Positions 32,553 through 42,780 of a stretch of DNA of 64,000 nt are shown here, in pieces. Location of the stretch: positions 1 to 64,000 of the forward strand of contig NZ_JAUSBN010000004.1 in assembly GCF_030651995.1 (NCBI RefSeq). Direction: 5' to 3'. Under the pieces are notes generated by a model. It had not been told where the DNA came from and made no database searches. It saw only the letters and a list, made by a program, of their open reading frames with translations. The stretch comes from Reyranella sp. (lineage in GTDB: Bacteria; Pseudomonadota; Alphaproteobacteria; Reyranellales; Reyranellaceae). Position 1 is the stretch's first letter, and every line of letters starts with the position of its first letter. A program made the position numbers and the translations under genes.

Positions 32553-34078
32553 AGGCCGGCCAGGAAGGCGGCGGCGCTGTCGGCGATGCGCTGTTGCTCC
32601 TCGGCCGGAAACTTGTCGTAGGTGCGAACCATCTGCGCCATGCGGGGGTTGCTGCCGATCTTCGCCCGATGGCGCGAGACGAAATCCCAATAGAGCGCGT
32701 TGAAGGGGCAGGCCTCTGGCCCGGTCCGCTGCTTCACGTCGTAGGGACAGCCGCCGCAATAGTCGGACATGCGGTTGATGTAGGCGCCGCTCGCCGCATA
32801 GGGCTTGGAGGCGAGCAGGCCGCCATCGGCGAACTGGCTCATACCCACCGTGTTCGGCAGCTCGACCCACTCGTAGGCGTCGGCATAGACCGTCAGATAC
32901 CATTCGTGCAGCGCGTGCGGATCGATCCCGGCCAGCAGCGCGAAGTTGCCGGTGATCATCAGCCGCTGGATGTGATGGGCATAGGCGTGCTCGCGCGTCT
33001 GGCTCACCGCCGCGCGCAGGCATTCCATCGGGGTCTCGCCCGTCCAGTAGAAGTCAGGCAGCTTACGCGCATGGCCGAAGAAGTTGCTGCGCTCATAGCC
33101 CGGCATCTTCAGCCAGTAGATCCCGCGGACATATTCGCGCCAGCCGATGATCTGCCGGATGAACCCTTCCGCCGCGTTCAGCGGCACCCGGCCCGCCCGC
33201 CACTCGCTCTCGACCCGGCGGCAGACGCGCAGCGGATCGAGCAGGCCGCAGTTGAGATACTGCGACATGACGGCGTGATAGAGGAACGGCTCGCCCGTCA
33301 GCATCGCGTCCTGGTAGTCGCCGAACTTCGGCAGCGCGCGCGCCACGAAGGCGTCGAACGCCGCCTCGGCATCGCTTCGGGTGACGGCAAAGCCGAACGG
33401 CGCGAGATCGCCGAAATGATCGCCGAACCGCGCCTCGACCAGCGCCAGCACCTGCTGCGTGACGGGATCGGGCTCGAACACGGGCGGCCGCGGCATGAAG
33501 AGATCGGCCTTGGCGGGCTTGCGGTTCTCCGCATCGAAGTTCCAGCGCCCTCCGGCGGGCGCGTCGCCGTCCATCAGCAGCCCGCTGCGCCGCCGCATCT
33601 CGCGATAGAAATACTCCATGCGCAGCTGCTTGCGTCCCGCCGCCCAGCGCGCGAAGTCGGCGGACGAACACAGGAAGCGCTCGTCCGGCAGGATGTCCAC
33701 CGGCCGCGAGAACCGCTCGGCCCAGGAGGCCTGCATCTGCCGGACCCGCCACTCCCCCGCCTCGGTGACGACCACGCGCTCGGGCCGGTGACGTGCGATG
33801 GCCTCGCCCAGCTGCGCGGTGAAGGAGCCGCGATTGTCGGGCGCATCAAGCGTCACGTACTCGACCGTCCAGCCGAGCCCGCGCAGCTCCGCCGCGAAGT
33901 GGCGCATGGCGGAGAACAGGAAGGCAATCTTCTTCTTGTGATGGCGCACATAGCGCGCCTCGTCCCCAAGCTCTGCCATGAGCACGAGGTCCCGCGCCGG
34001 ATCGCCGCCCGCGAGGCTGGTGATCGAGGGCGTCAGCTGGTCGCCGAGGACGAGGATGAGGTTGCGGATGGGCGCCAT
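32549..34078 (-). CDS. cryptochrome/photolyase family protein, prokaryotic (6-4)/FeS-BCP type
   Basis: LILVLGDQLTPSITSL ... NAAEGFIRQIIGWREYVRGIYW ... HHIQRLMITGNFALLAGIDP ... CGGCPYDVKQRTGPEACPFNALYWDF. Confidence 0.92.
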   Translation of the reverse strand: MAPIRNLILVLGDQLTPSITSLAGGDPARDLVLMAELGDEARYVRHHKKKIAFLFSAMRHFAAELRGLGWTVEYVTLDAPDNRGSFTAQLGEAIARHRPERVVVTEAGEWRVRQMQASWAERFSRPVDILPDERFLCSSADFARWAAGRKQLRMEYFYREMRRRSGLLMDGDAPAGGRWNFDAENRKPAKADLFMPRPPVFEPDPVTQQVLALVEARFGDHFGDLAPFGFAVTRSDAEAAFDAFVARALPKFGDYQDAMLTGEPFLYHAVMSQYLNCGLLDPLRVCRRVESEWRAGRVPLNAAEGFIRQIIGWREYVRGIYWLKMPGYERSNFFGHARKLPDFYWTGETPMECLRAAVSQTREHAYAHHIQRLMITGNFALLAGIDPHALHEWYLTVYADAYEWVELPNTVGMSQFADGGLLASKPYAASGAYINRMSDYCGGCPYDVKQRTGPEACPFNALYWDFVSRHRAKIGSNPRMAQMVRTYDKFPAEEQQRIADSAAAFLAGL

Positions 34079-34116
34079 CGACATGCAGGCAGATACGGGC
34101 GAGGCCCCTGCCCGGT

Positions 34117-34989
34117 TCAGTGCGGGGTCAGGAGAAGCCGGACGAGAGGATTGGGGAACCGCCGCGCCATGGTGACGGCGTAGAAGGTCTCGACGATCCC
34201 CGCCAATTGTTCGCCTTCCACCAGCACGCCGGCCGCGATCTCGTCCTTGACCACGATCGGGGGCAGCACCGCGAGGCCGATATCCTCGCGGGCGAGAAGA
34301 CGCATCATCGCCATGTCCTCGACTTCCGCGACGATCTGCGGCCGGACCCCCAGGCGATCCGCCAGCGCGTCGAAGCCGGTGCGCACGCTGCTGTCCACGG
34401 TCGGCAGGATGATCGGATGTTTGTGCAGTCGTTCCGCCAGACCGGCCGCGGACCGCATGCGATCCGGCGTGCCCACCAGGCTGACCGGACGCTCGGCCAG
34501 GCGATGGGTGACCAGCGGAGTGAGCGCGTCGCCCGCTGGCGCCCGGTTGAGTAGCACGACGTCGAGATTGAGCGCCTCGAGCGCGCGCAGCAGCTCGGCC
34601 GCGCCGCCGGAGCGCAGGATCAGGTCGATGTCGGTGCGGCCGAGAACCGGGCGCAGGAACTCCATCTGGAAGTTGCGCGACAGGGTGGCGAGCGAGCCGA
34701 CGCGCAGCGCCTGTCGCGCGACACCCGTCTGGCGCAGCGTGCCTAAAAGTTCCTCGCCGGTGGCGAAGATCGCATCGGCATGGTCGAGCACGATCTGTCC
34801 CGCCTCGGTGAGATGCAGCTGCCGCCCGCGCCGCTCGAACAGCGCATGCCCGAGACGCTCCTCGAGCTTGCGGATCTGCACCGAGAGCGCCGACTGCGTG
34901 AGGTTCAGCCGCTCGGCGGTACGGGTGAGGTTGCCGTCATGGGCGACCGCCCAGAAGTACCGAAGGTGGTTGTAGTTCAGCGACTGCAT
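34117..34989 (-). CDS. LysR family regulator (NhaR-like)
   Basis: MQSLNYNHLRYFWAVAHDGNLTRTAERLNLTQSALSVQIRKLEERLG. Confidence 0.9.
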   Translation of the reverse strand: MQSLNYNHLRYFWAVAHDGNLTRTAERLNLTQSALSVQIRKLEERLGHALFERRGRQLHLTEAGQIVLDHADAIFATGEELLGTLRQTGVARQALRVGSLATLSRNFQMEFLRPVLGRTDIDLILRSGGAAELLRALEALNLDVVLLNRAPAGDALTPLVTHRLAERPVSLVGTPDRMRSAAGLAERLHKHPIILPTVDSSVRTGFDALADRLGVRPQIVAEVEDMAMMRLLAREDIGLAVLPPIVVKDEIAAGVLVEGEQLAGIVETFYAVTMARRFPNPLVRLLLTPH

Positions 34990-34991
34990 GA

Positions 34992-35010
34992 CGTTCGATT
35001 TTATCGAACG
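34992..35010. promoter_or_regulatory. candidate LysR operator
   Basis: CGTTCGAT-TTT-ATCGAACG inverted repeat in the lysR/dabB divergent gap, with a related ATTTTATTGAAC half-site at 35029. Confidence 0.5.
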
Positions 35011-35094
35011 ATTTAACTCATACAATGCATTTTATTGAACCATCGGGGAGAGCCATAAGGCGGGCGCACGCCCTCTCCGACCTCTGGTGACCCC

Positions 35095-36666
35095 TTGTCG
35101 TACGCCCTGCTGCCGCTCGCCGCGCCCCTCCTGCTGCTCGTTGCCGCCCTCCTCGGGTTCGTCCGACCGGGCCAGCGGCCGCGCCTGGTGCCGGTCTTTG
35201 CTGTCGGCGCGGCGCTCGGGGCGCTGCTGATCGCGATCCTGTCCCTCGCGCTCCTGATCGTACGCGGCGCCGGCACCAGCGCGCTCATCGGATTTGGCGG
35301 CATCGGCCTGTCGGTCCGGCTCGACGCGGTGAGCGCCACCATGCTCCTCCTGGTCGCCTTCGTCGGCTGGATCGTCGTGCGCTACGCCCGCACCTACCTC
35401 GATGGCGAGGCGCGGCAGGGCTACTTCCTCGGCTGGCTCTGCGCGGCGCTCGCTGCGGTCCTCCTCCTCGTCCAGGCCGGCAATCTCGTGCAACTGGTCG
35501 GTGCCTGGATCGCGACCGCGGTCGCGCTGCACCGCCTGCTCCTGTTCTACCCGGAGCGCGCGGCGGCCCGGCGCGCGGCGCGCAAGAAGGCCCTGTTCTC
35601 GATGATCGGCGCCGCCGCCCTGATCCTGGCGTCCGTCCTCGTCTGGGCGAGCTTCGGTACGAGCGACATCGCCAACATCAACGCGATGGCCCGGAGCGGC
35701 GACGCGACCTGGGCCGGCATCGTCGCGGCCGCCCTGCTGGCGCTCGCCGCGGTGCTGAAATCGGCGCAGTTTCCGACCCACGGCTGGCTCACCGAGGTCA
35801 TGGAGGCGCCGACGCCGGTCTCGGCCCTGCTGCATGCCGGCGTGATCAATGCCGGCGGCTTCCTGCTGATCCGCTTCGCCGACCTGATGCTGTCCGCCCC
35901 CGGCGTGCTCGCGGTGCTGGCGATGGTCGGCGGCTTCACGGCGCTGTTCGGGGCCCTCGTCATGCTGACCCAGCCCGCGGTCAAGACCTCGCTCGCCTGG
36001 TCGACGGTGGCGCAGATGGGCTTCATGGTGCTGCAGTGCGGGCTCGCGCTGTTCCCACTGGCGCTGCTCCACATCGTCGCCCACTCGCTCTACAAGGCGC
36101 ACGCCTTCCTGGCCTCCGGCGGCGCCGTCGAGCAGGTGGCGGCCATTCGCCGGCCGGGACCGGTCGCGGTTCCCAACGGGCTTGCCGTGGGCCGCGCCTT
36201 CCTGATCGCGCTGGCGATCTATGCCGCCATCGGCACCGCGTTCAGCCTCGCCTTCGGCTTCGACCACAAGTCACCGCAGGCGCTGGCGCTGGGCACCATC
36301 CTGATCTTCGGCGTCGCCTACCTGCTGGCCCAGGGGCTGGCCGATGCCGCGCCGCGTGAACTGACCCGCCGGACCGCGCTCTACGCCAGCGCCGCCGCGA
36401 TCGGATACTTCGCGCTCCATTCCGCGGCCGAATGGCTGACCGCCGGCGTACTGCCGGCGACGCCGGCACCCGGCCGTCTCGAATGGACCCTGATGGCGCT
36501 CGCGGTGCTGACCTTCGGGCTGGTCGCCGTCGCCCAGGCGCTCTTCCCGCTGTGGGCGACGCACCCCGCCGCCACCGGCCTGCGCGTCCACCTCTCCAAC
36601 GGCCTCTACGTCAACGCCACGATCGACCGGCTGCTCGGCGGCTGGTCGGTGTCGAAGGCGCCGTGA
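35095..36666 (+). CDS. dabB: NuoL-like proton-translocating subunit of DAB inorganic carbon transporter (DabB)
   Basis: [41 protein letters not shown]; directly upstream of a DUF2309 protein. Confidence 0.88.
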   Translation: MSYALLPLAAPLLLLVAALLGFVRPGQRPRLVPVFAVGAALGALLIAILSLALLIVRGAGTSALIGFGGIGLSVRLDAVSATMLLLVAFVGWIVVRYARTYLDGEARQGYFLGWLCAALAAVLLLVQAGNLVQLVGAWIATAVALHRLLLFYPERAAARRAARKKALFSMIGAAALILASVLVWASFGTSDIANINAMARSGDATWAGIVAAALLALAAVLKSAQFPTHGWLTEVMEAPTPVSALLHAGVINAGGFLLIRFADLMLSAPGVLAVLAMVGGFTALFGALVMLTQPAVKTSLAWSTVAQMGFMVLQCGLALFPLALLHIVAHSLYKAHAFLASGGAVEQVAAIRRPGPVAVPNGLAVGRAFLIALAIYAAIGTAFSLAFGFDHKSPQALALGTILIFGVAYLLAQGLADAAPRELTRRTALYASAAAIGYFALHSAAEWLTAGVLPATPAPGRLEWTLMALAVLTFGLVAVAQALFPLWATHPAATGLRVHLSNGLYVNATIDRLLGGWSVSKAP

Positions 36667-36692
36667 TCCCCCGACCGCAAGGACCCAGTCCC

Positions 36693-39098
36693 ATGACGAC
36701 GACCACGATCCTGCAGGCCGCCGACCGGGCGGCGCGCGCCATCCCGCCGCTCTGGCCGCTCGCGTCGAGCGTCGCCGTGAACCCGTTTCTCGGCCAGACC
36801 GGCGAACCGCTGGCGACCGCGTCCGCCCGCCTGCGGCGCACCGCCGGCATCGCGCTCACCATGCCGCGCAGCTGGTACGCGGCGCGGCTGCGGTCGGGCG
36901 AGATCGCCGACGCGGATCTGCAGGCCGCCTTCGACGCGGCGCCCCAAGGCCAGCGCCCGAAGACGCTCGCGGCGCTGAAGCAGGCGGCCGCGGCCGAGCG
37001 TCCGGCCTCGCAGGCGATCCCGACCGTCGCCGAGCTGGCGCGCGACCTCTCCGCGATCGACTGGCCGCGCCTCGTCGAGGAGCGGATCAGCCACTTTGCC
37101 TCCGCCTACTTCGATCAGGGCCAGGCGCTGTGGATCGGCGGCCCGGCGCGCGGCGCCTACGCGGCCTGGCGGGCCGTCGCCACCCACGACCTGACGCCGG
37201 AAATCGTCGGCCTCGAGGGTTTTGCCCAGACCGTCGCCGATGCCCCCGCCGATGCCGGGGCCGCGCTGGAGGACTGCGTCGCCCGCCTCGGCCTGAGCGG
37301 GCCGGCGCTGGAGAGCTATTTCCACCGGCTGCTGACGACGCTCGGCGGCTGGGCCCAGGTCGCCCGCTACCGGCTCTGGCAGGCGGAGCTGGGCGGCGGG
37401 ACCAACGGCGCCGTGACCGACCTGCTCGCCATCCGGATCACCTGGGAGGCGGCGCTCCTTCGCCAGTACGGCGGCGCGCTCGAACCCCAGTGGCAGGCCG
37501 CCATCGCCAACCATGCCGAGCCGGCCGCCCCGACCCCGGAAGATGTCGTCGACGCGATCCTGCAGGAGGCGGCCGAACGCGCCGCGCAGCGGCGGCTGCA
37601 CGCCCTTCTCGGCGCGACGCCGTCGGCGCCGGCGGCCCCCGGTCGCCCGGCACTCCAGATGGCCTTCTGCATCGACGTGCGGTCGGAAGTGTTCCGGCGG
37701 GCGCTGGAGAGCGTCGATCCCGCCATCCGGACCCTGGGCTTCGCCGGCTTCTTCGGCCTGCGGCTCGGCCATCGCCGCTTCGCCTCGGACGTGGTCGAGG
37801 ACCGCCTCCCCGTCCTGCTCGCGCCGACGCTGCTGACGTGCTCCGGCACCGCGACTCCCGCGACGGAAAGCGCCGACCGGACGGCGCGGATCGCGGCCCG
37901 CGCGCAGCGCGCCTGGGGCCGCTTCAAGCTGGCGGCGATCTCCTCCTTCGCCTTCGTCGAGGCCGCGGGTCCGCTCTATGTCGGGAAGCTCCTGTCCGAC
38001 GGACTGGCGCTGAAGCGGCATACGGCGCCGAACGACCCGGCACCGCGCCCGGCCGAGAGCCTGGATCACGAAACGAGACTGGCGATGGCCGCCAGCGTGC
38101 TCAAGGCGATGTCGCTCACCGAGGGGTTCGCGCGGCTGGTCCTGCTGGCCGGACACGGCGCCAACGTCGTCAACAACCCGCATGCCAGCGCGCTGCATTG
38201 CGGCGCCTGCGGCGGCTATTCCGGCGAAGTGAACGCCCGGCTGCTCGCCGTCCTGCTCAACGACCGCGAGATCCGCAGCGGCCTCGCCGCCCAGGGCATC
38301 GCGATCCCCGACGACACGCTGTTCCTCGGCGCCCTGCACGACACCACGACCGACGCGGTCACGATCTACGCCGACGACCACCCCTCCGCCGCCCATGCGA
38401 ACGACCTGGCGCAGGCCGGGCGCTGGCTGAAATCGGCCGGCCTGCTGGCGCGGGGCGAACGGGCGCTGCGCCTGCCCCGGGCCGCGCACGGCGAGGACAT
38501 CCCGCGCCGCGCCCGCGACTGGGCCGAGCTGCGGCCCGAATGGGGGCTGGCCGGCTGCAACGCCTTCATCGCCGCGCCGCGCGCGCGCACCGCGGGGCGC
38601 GACCTCGCGGGCCGCGCCTTCCTGCACGACTATGACTGGCGGCGCGACGAGGGCTTCGGCGTGCTGGAGCTGATCCTGACGGCGCCGGTCGTCGTCGCCA
38701 GCTGGATCAGCCTGCAATATTACGGATCGAGCGTCGCGCCCGAGATGTTCGGCGCGGGCAACAAGCTCCTGCACAATGTCACGGGCGGGATCGGCGTGGT
38801 CGAGGGCAATGGCGGCCTGCTGCGGGTCGGACTGCCCTGGCAGTCGGTCCATGACGGCGAGGCGCTGACGCACGAACCGCTGCGGCTGTCCGTGCTGATC
38901 GAGGCGCCGCGGGAAGCCATCGCGGACGTGCTGGAGCGGCACCCCGAGGTGCGCGCGCTGTTCGACAATCGCTGGCTGCACCTGTTCGCGCTCGACGACC
39001 AGGGCCGCAGGACCTGGCGCTATGCCGGCGACCTCGGCTGGGAGGCTGCGACCGGTGAACCGACGACTCAACACGAACCGGAACGGGTAATCGCATGA
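36693..39098 (+). CDS. dabA: DUF2309 / UPF0753 DabA carbonic-anhydrase-like subunit
   Basis: [16 protein letters not shown] and [25 protein letters not shown] zinc-site motifs. Confidence 0.92.
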   Translation: MTTTTILQAADRAARAIPPLWPLASSVAVNPFLGQTGEPLATASARLRRTAGIALTMPRSWYAARLRSGEIADADLQAAFDAAPQGQRPKTLAALKQAAAAERPASQAIPTVAELARDLSAIDWPRLVEERISHFASAYFDQGQALWIGGPARGAYAAWRAVATHDLTPEIVGLEGFAQTVADAPADAGAALEDCVARLGLSGPALESYFHRLLTTLGGWAQVARYRLWQAELGGGTNGAVTDLLAIRITWEAALLRQYGGALEPQWQAAIANHAEPAAPTPEDVVDAILQEAAERAAQRRLHALLGATPSAPAAPGRPALQMAFCIDVRSEVFRRALESVDPAIRTLGFAGFFGLRLGHRRFASDVVEDRLPVLLAPTLLTCSGTATPATESADRTARIAARAQRAWGRFKLAAISSFAFVEAAGPLYVGKLLSDGLALKRHTAPNDPAPRPAESLDHETRLAMAASVLKAMSLTEGFARLVLLAGHGANVVNNPHASALHCGACGGYSGEVNARLLAVLLNDREIRSGLAAQGIAIPDDTLFLGALHDTTTDAVTIYADDHPSAAHANDLAQAGRWLKSAGLLARGERALRLPRAAHGEDIPRRARDWAELRPEWGLAGCNAFIAAPRARTAGRDLAGRAFLHDYDWRRDEGFGVLELILTAPVVVASWISLQYYGSSVAPEMFGAGNKLLHNVTGGIGVVEGNGGLLRVGLPWQSVHDGEALTHEPLRLSVLIEAPREAIADVLERHPEVRALFDNRWLHLFALDDQGRRTWRYAGDLGWEAATGEPTTQHEPERVIA

Positions 39099-39991
39099 CC
39101 GACCTTCCCCGCCATCTCGCCGCGCTCGAATCGGAATCGATCCACATCCTGCGCGAAGGCGTCGCCGAATCGCGCAACCCCGTGCTGCTCTTCTCCGGCG
39201 GCAAGGACTCGACGGTGCTGGCCCATCTGGTGCTGCGCGCCTTCTATCCCGCGCGCCCGCCGATCCCCCTGCTCCACATCGATTCGACCTGGGAGTTCGC
39301 CGACGTGCTGGCCTTCCGCGACGCCTTCGCGGAAAAGCACGAATTCCGTCTGCTGGTCCACGCCAACGAGCAGGGCCGCGCGGAGAACATCAACCCGTTC
39401 GACCACGGCGACGTCTACACGACCGTGATGCGCACCGAGCCGCTGAAGGCGGCGCTGACGGAAGGCGGCTTCGACGTCATCTTCGGCGGCGCCCGGCGCG
39501 ACGAGGAGGCGACCCGGGCCAAGGAGCGCATCGTCTCGGTCCGCAGCGCCAGCCATGGCTGGGAGCCGCGCGCGCAGCGCCCCGAGCCCTGGCGCGCCTT
39601 CAACTGGCGGCTCTCGCCCGGCCAGTCGATCCGCGCCTTCCCGCTCTCCAACTGGACCGAGCAGGATCTGTGGCTCTACATCCTGGCGCGCCGGATCGAG
39701 CTGGCGCCGCTCTATCTCGCCGCCGAGCGCCCCGTGGTGATGCGCGACGGGCTGCGCATCGTGGTCGACGACCCGGCGCGCATGCGCTGGCGGCCGGGCG
39801 AAGAGGCGGCCCGCGAAACCGTCCGCTTCCGCACCCTGGGCTGCTGGCCCGTGACGGCCGCCGAGCCCTCGCACGCCAACACCCTCACCGAGGTGGTCGC
39901 CGAGACCCTCACAGCAAAAGCCTCCGAGCGCCGCGGCCGCATCGGCGACGCCGGCTCGCTCGAGAACCAGAAGCGCCAGGGCTATTTCTGA
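39095..39991 (+). CDS. second CysD-like sulfate adenylyltransferase subunit 2 (orphan, no adjacent CysN)
   Basis: [38 protein letters not shown] ... [37 protein letters not shown] ... QKRQGYF; ATGA overlap with dabA. Confidence 0.9.
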   Translation: MTDLPRHLAALESESIHILREGVAESRNPVLLFSGGKDSTVLAHLVLRAFYPARPPIPLLHIDSTWEFADVLAFRDAFAEKHEFRLLVHANEQGRAENINPFDHGDVYTTVMRTEPLKAALTEGGFDVIFGGARRDEEATRAKERIVSVRSASHGWEPRAQRPEPWRAFNWRLSPGQSIRAFPLSNWTEQDLWLYILARRIELAPLYLAAERPVVMRDGLRIVVDDPARMRWRPGEEAARETVRFRTLGCWPVTAAEPSHANTLTEVVAETLTAKASERRGRIGDAGSLENQKRQGYF

Positions 39992-40003
39992 CGGAGGACG
40001 CCC

Positions 40004-40243
40004 ATGCCGCCGCCCGATGACGCGCTGAAGACGAACGAACAACGCATCGCCTGGGTCCTTGCGCACCCCAGCACGAGCGCCTGGCTGAAGGACGCGCTCC
40101 GGGGCGCCCGGCAACGCGATCCGGTCGAGGTGCTGAACGAGCTGGAGATCCTGACCCTGCTGCTGCGCAACGACTGCGATGCCCGGATTCGTTTGTTTCG
40201 TTTGGAGGCGGAGACCGACACGGACGGCCAGAGGAAGGATTGA
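40004..40243 (+). CDS. hypothetical 79-aa protein in dab/cysD operon
   Basis: MPPPDDALKTNEQRIAWVLAHPSTSAWLKDALRGARQRDPVEVLNELEILTLLLR; starts 12 nt after cysD stop. Confidence 0.6.
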   Translation: MPPPDDALKTNEQRIAWVLAHPSTSAWLKDALRGARQRDPVEVLNELEILTLLLRNDCDARIRLFRLEAETDTDGQRKD

Positions 40244-40254
40244 GCGGGCAAAAG

Positions 40255-40377
40255 CCGTCGTCTCGACCGGAGCGCGCAGCGCGGAGCGGAGAGACCTTCT
40301 CTCGACGATTCGCCGGCTTTTGTTGGAGAGAAGATCTCTCCACTCCGCACCTTCGGTGCTCCGGTCGAGATGACGGG
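40255..40377. repeat. dispersed palindromic repeat, copy B (same family as 32243..32360)
   Basis: GTCGTCTCGACCGGAGCGCGCAGCGCGGAGCGGAGAGACCT, with right arm reverse complement CCCGTCATCTCGACCGGAGCACCGAAGGTGCGGAGTGGAGAGATCT. Confidence 0.8.
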
Positions 40378-40549
40378 CTGCATTTGGAATTCCTTGCGGA
40401 CCCATATAGAGAGTCAAACTCAGCAAGGGCTGGCATAACAAGTCATCCCGGCGGCCCGCCGAGCCCCTTGGCAAAACAGGAAATCTCGAAATGGCAGTGA
40501 CGGGCCCCGTGGGCTGCTCTCCCCGGTCGCTTCGGCGTTCAGTGCGGCC

Positions 40550-41557
40550 ATGAGCGGCGGTCTCGTGGCGCTGCTCGACGACATCGCGTCCCTGGCGAAG
40601 CTCGCCGCCGCGTCGATCGACGACATCGCCGGACAGTCGGCAAAGGCCGGCGTCAAGGCAGCCGGCGTGGTCATCGACGACACGGCCGTCACCCCACGCT
40701 ACGTCACCGAGTTCAGCCCGGCGCGCGAGCTGCCGATCATCGGCCGGATCGCGCTCGGCTCGCTGCGCAACAAGCTCCTGATCCTCCTCCCCGCGGCCCT
40801 GGCCCTGAGCCTCCTGCTGCCCGGGGCGATCACGCCGCTTCTGATGATCGGCGGGGCGTACCTCTGCTACGAAGGCGCGGAGAAGCTCTACGAAGTCGTT
40901 TTCCCGCACGCGGCGCAGGCTCACGAGGCGACGATCGAGCCGGTCGCCCTCGATGCGCAGACCCTCGAGGATGAGAAGATCGCGAGCGCCATCAAGACCG
41001 ACTTCATCCTCTCGGCCGAGATCATGGCGATCACGCTGGCCGCCCTGCCCGCGGGCGGCTGGCTGAAACAGGCGATTATCCTCGCCGTCGTGGCCGTCGG
41101 CATCACCGCGGCGGTCTACGGCGCCGTGGCCCTGATCGTCAAAGCGGACGATTTCGGCCTGGCGCTGGCCCGGCTGTCGCCGGCATCGGCGCTTGCCGCG
41201 CCGTTGCGCGTCACGGGCCGCGCGATCGTGCGGGCCATGCCGCATCTCCTGAAGGCGCTCGCGGCGATCGGCACGGCGGCGATGATCTGGGTCGGCGGCG
41301 GCATCATCCTGCACGGCCTCGACGCCTATGGCCTTGGCGGACCGACGCATATGCTGCACGACGCCGGCGCCGCCGTCGCGTGCGCCGTTCCCGTGGCCAA
41401 GCCGCTCGTCGCCTGGGGGGTGGAAGCCGCCGGCTTCGGCGTGGCCGGACTTGTCATCGGGCTGCTGGCGATCCCGTTGACCAGCCGCGTGCTGTCGCCG
41501 CTCTGGCGCCGGGTCAAACCGCTGGGCCGCCGGATGCTGTCGAGAGGCCGGGCCTGA
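40550..41557 (+). CDS. DUF808 family membrane protein (YedI-like)
   Basis: MSGGLVALLDDIASLAKLAAASIDDIAGQSAKAGVKAAGVVIDDTAVTPRYV. Confidence 0.88.
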   Translation: MSGGLVALLDDIASLAKLAAASIDDIAGQSAKAGVKAAGVVIDDTAVTPRYVTEFSPARELPIIGRIALGSLRNKLLILLPAALALSLLLPGAITPLLMIGGAYLCYEGAEKLYEVVFPHAAQAHEATIEPVALDAQTLEDEKIASAIKTDFILSAEIMAITLAALPAGGWLKQAIILAVVAVGITAAVYGAVALIVKADDFGLALARLSPASALAAPLRVTGRAIVRAMPHLLKALAAIGTAAMIWVGGGIILHGLDAYGLGGPTHMLHDAGAAVACAVPVAKPLVAWGVEAAGFGVAGLVIGLLAIPLTSRVLSPLWRRVKPLGRRMLSRGRA

Positions 41558-41601
41558 CGGCGGCAAGCGATTCTCGGCGAGGCAGAAATCCATTGCCAGT
41601 G

Positions 41602-41649
41602 CTCAGCCGGTCGCGGAGGACGAGGATGAGGTCGCGGATGGGCGGCATG
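41602..41649 (-). pseudogene. vestige of a photolyase gene start
   Basis: Reverse strand reads MPPIRDLILVLRDRLS, matching MAPIRNLILVLGDQLT of the intact photolyase. Confidence 0.5.
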
Positions 41650-41951
41650 CGGGCGAGGAATTAAGGCCTCAGGTATCCGCTCAGCCGGCTTACAGATGTT
41701 ATCGAAGGCAATTAAGGAGGCTGCACTCACCGGGAAGACGCCGCGAGGCAAGCCGCAGCTGGAGCCAATTGTCGCCCCTCGATAAGCGAAGGCTCGGCGA
41801 AACGCGGCGCCAAGCGCTATTCTCAAGCCATGCCCAAGAATTCTTTCTTGTCTTGCGTAACGTGTTTGAGCGCGTCCTGGCCAAAAAGGTCGGCAATCAA
41901 ATGACGGGTAACTTCTCGCGCGTTGCAGGAGATGACGTACAGTCATGCCAT

Positions 41952-42749
41952 TCAGAACCTAACCTGCAGCCCACCAACGAACAGGTTTCAGGATTGCCGC
42001 CCCAGGCCCACCGTCCAGGAATCCGTCGGCAAGTGAGGGGGAAGCGTTTCGCCGAACGTGTACTGCGTGGGATTGATGGACAGGTGCCTGTATTCGGCGA
42101 ACAGGAGCAGGTTCCTGGCCACCTCCCCTTTCACGCCCGCCTTGAATTGCATTGCGAAGGCCGTCGCCGACGCATCCGGTCCTGAGTCGAAATGATTGAT
42201 GCCGGGCTCGCTGGGATTGGTCGAATTGGCCCCCTGGATGGAGACGCGCGCCACGCCCGCGCCCACGCCGAGATAGGGAAAGATCTTGCTGGAATAAGGC
42301 GTCTGGACGGTGAAGACCGCGTTCGCGAGCAACACGCCGACGGTCAGGGGAGGGTGACGTACTGCGTTCCCAGCACGCCGGGGTTGATGGGCATGTCGCC
42401 GACCGGCGATTGCTGCCCGATGTAGAGGCCCTCCAGCTCGGCGGCAGGCTTCAGGCTCCATTCCGATGGCCCGAAGGTCTGGCGCTTCCCTTCGTAGCCC
42501 GCCTGGAGGCCCAGCACGCCAACGGGTTCGCCGCCGGTCTTGCCCTGCGCATCGACACCGACGCGCGTGTTCAAGGGGCCGGGAAGGTAGAAGCCCCCTT
42601 CCTGCCGCGCGCTCATCGACGAGGCCGTGCCGGCGCCGCCGAACACGCCGATGTAGACGCCCGGCTCGCTCGTCGTGTCCGACGCGAAGCACGGGCTCGC
42701 GCCGAGCGAACAGATGAGGGCTAACAGGGAAATCAGCCGGCTTTTCATC
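41952..42749 (-). pseudogene. outer-membrane beta-barrel protein, disrupted by a frameshift and an in-frame stop
   Basis: Signal peptide MKSRLISLLALICSLGASPCFA; frame lost near 42345 in a C-run (YVTLP*, continues as LTVGVLLANAVF in another frame); TGA at 41988-41990, then NLFVGGLQVRF* ending in the typical C-terminal Phe. Confidence 0.7.
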
Positions 42750-42780
42750 TGCGGACGCCTGTCCCTTCCGATATCACGCG

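Noticed and set aside
32237-34183. 648-aa plus-strand ORF
   Set aside because: Antisense shadow of the photolyase and repeat A
35032-36267. 411-aa minus-strand ORF
   Set aside because: Antisense of dabB; charged low-complexity translation
36606-39074. 822-aa minus-strand ORF opposite dabA
   Set aside because: Antisense shadow of a well-supported GC-rich gene; Arg/Gly/Ala-rich translation without recognisable motifs
39068-41593. 841-aa minus-strand ORF
   Set aside because: Runs antisense through cysD2, palindromic repeat B and the DUF808 gene; composition artefact of high GC
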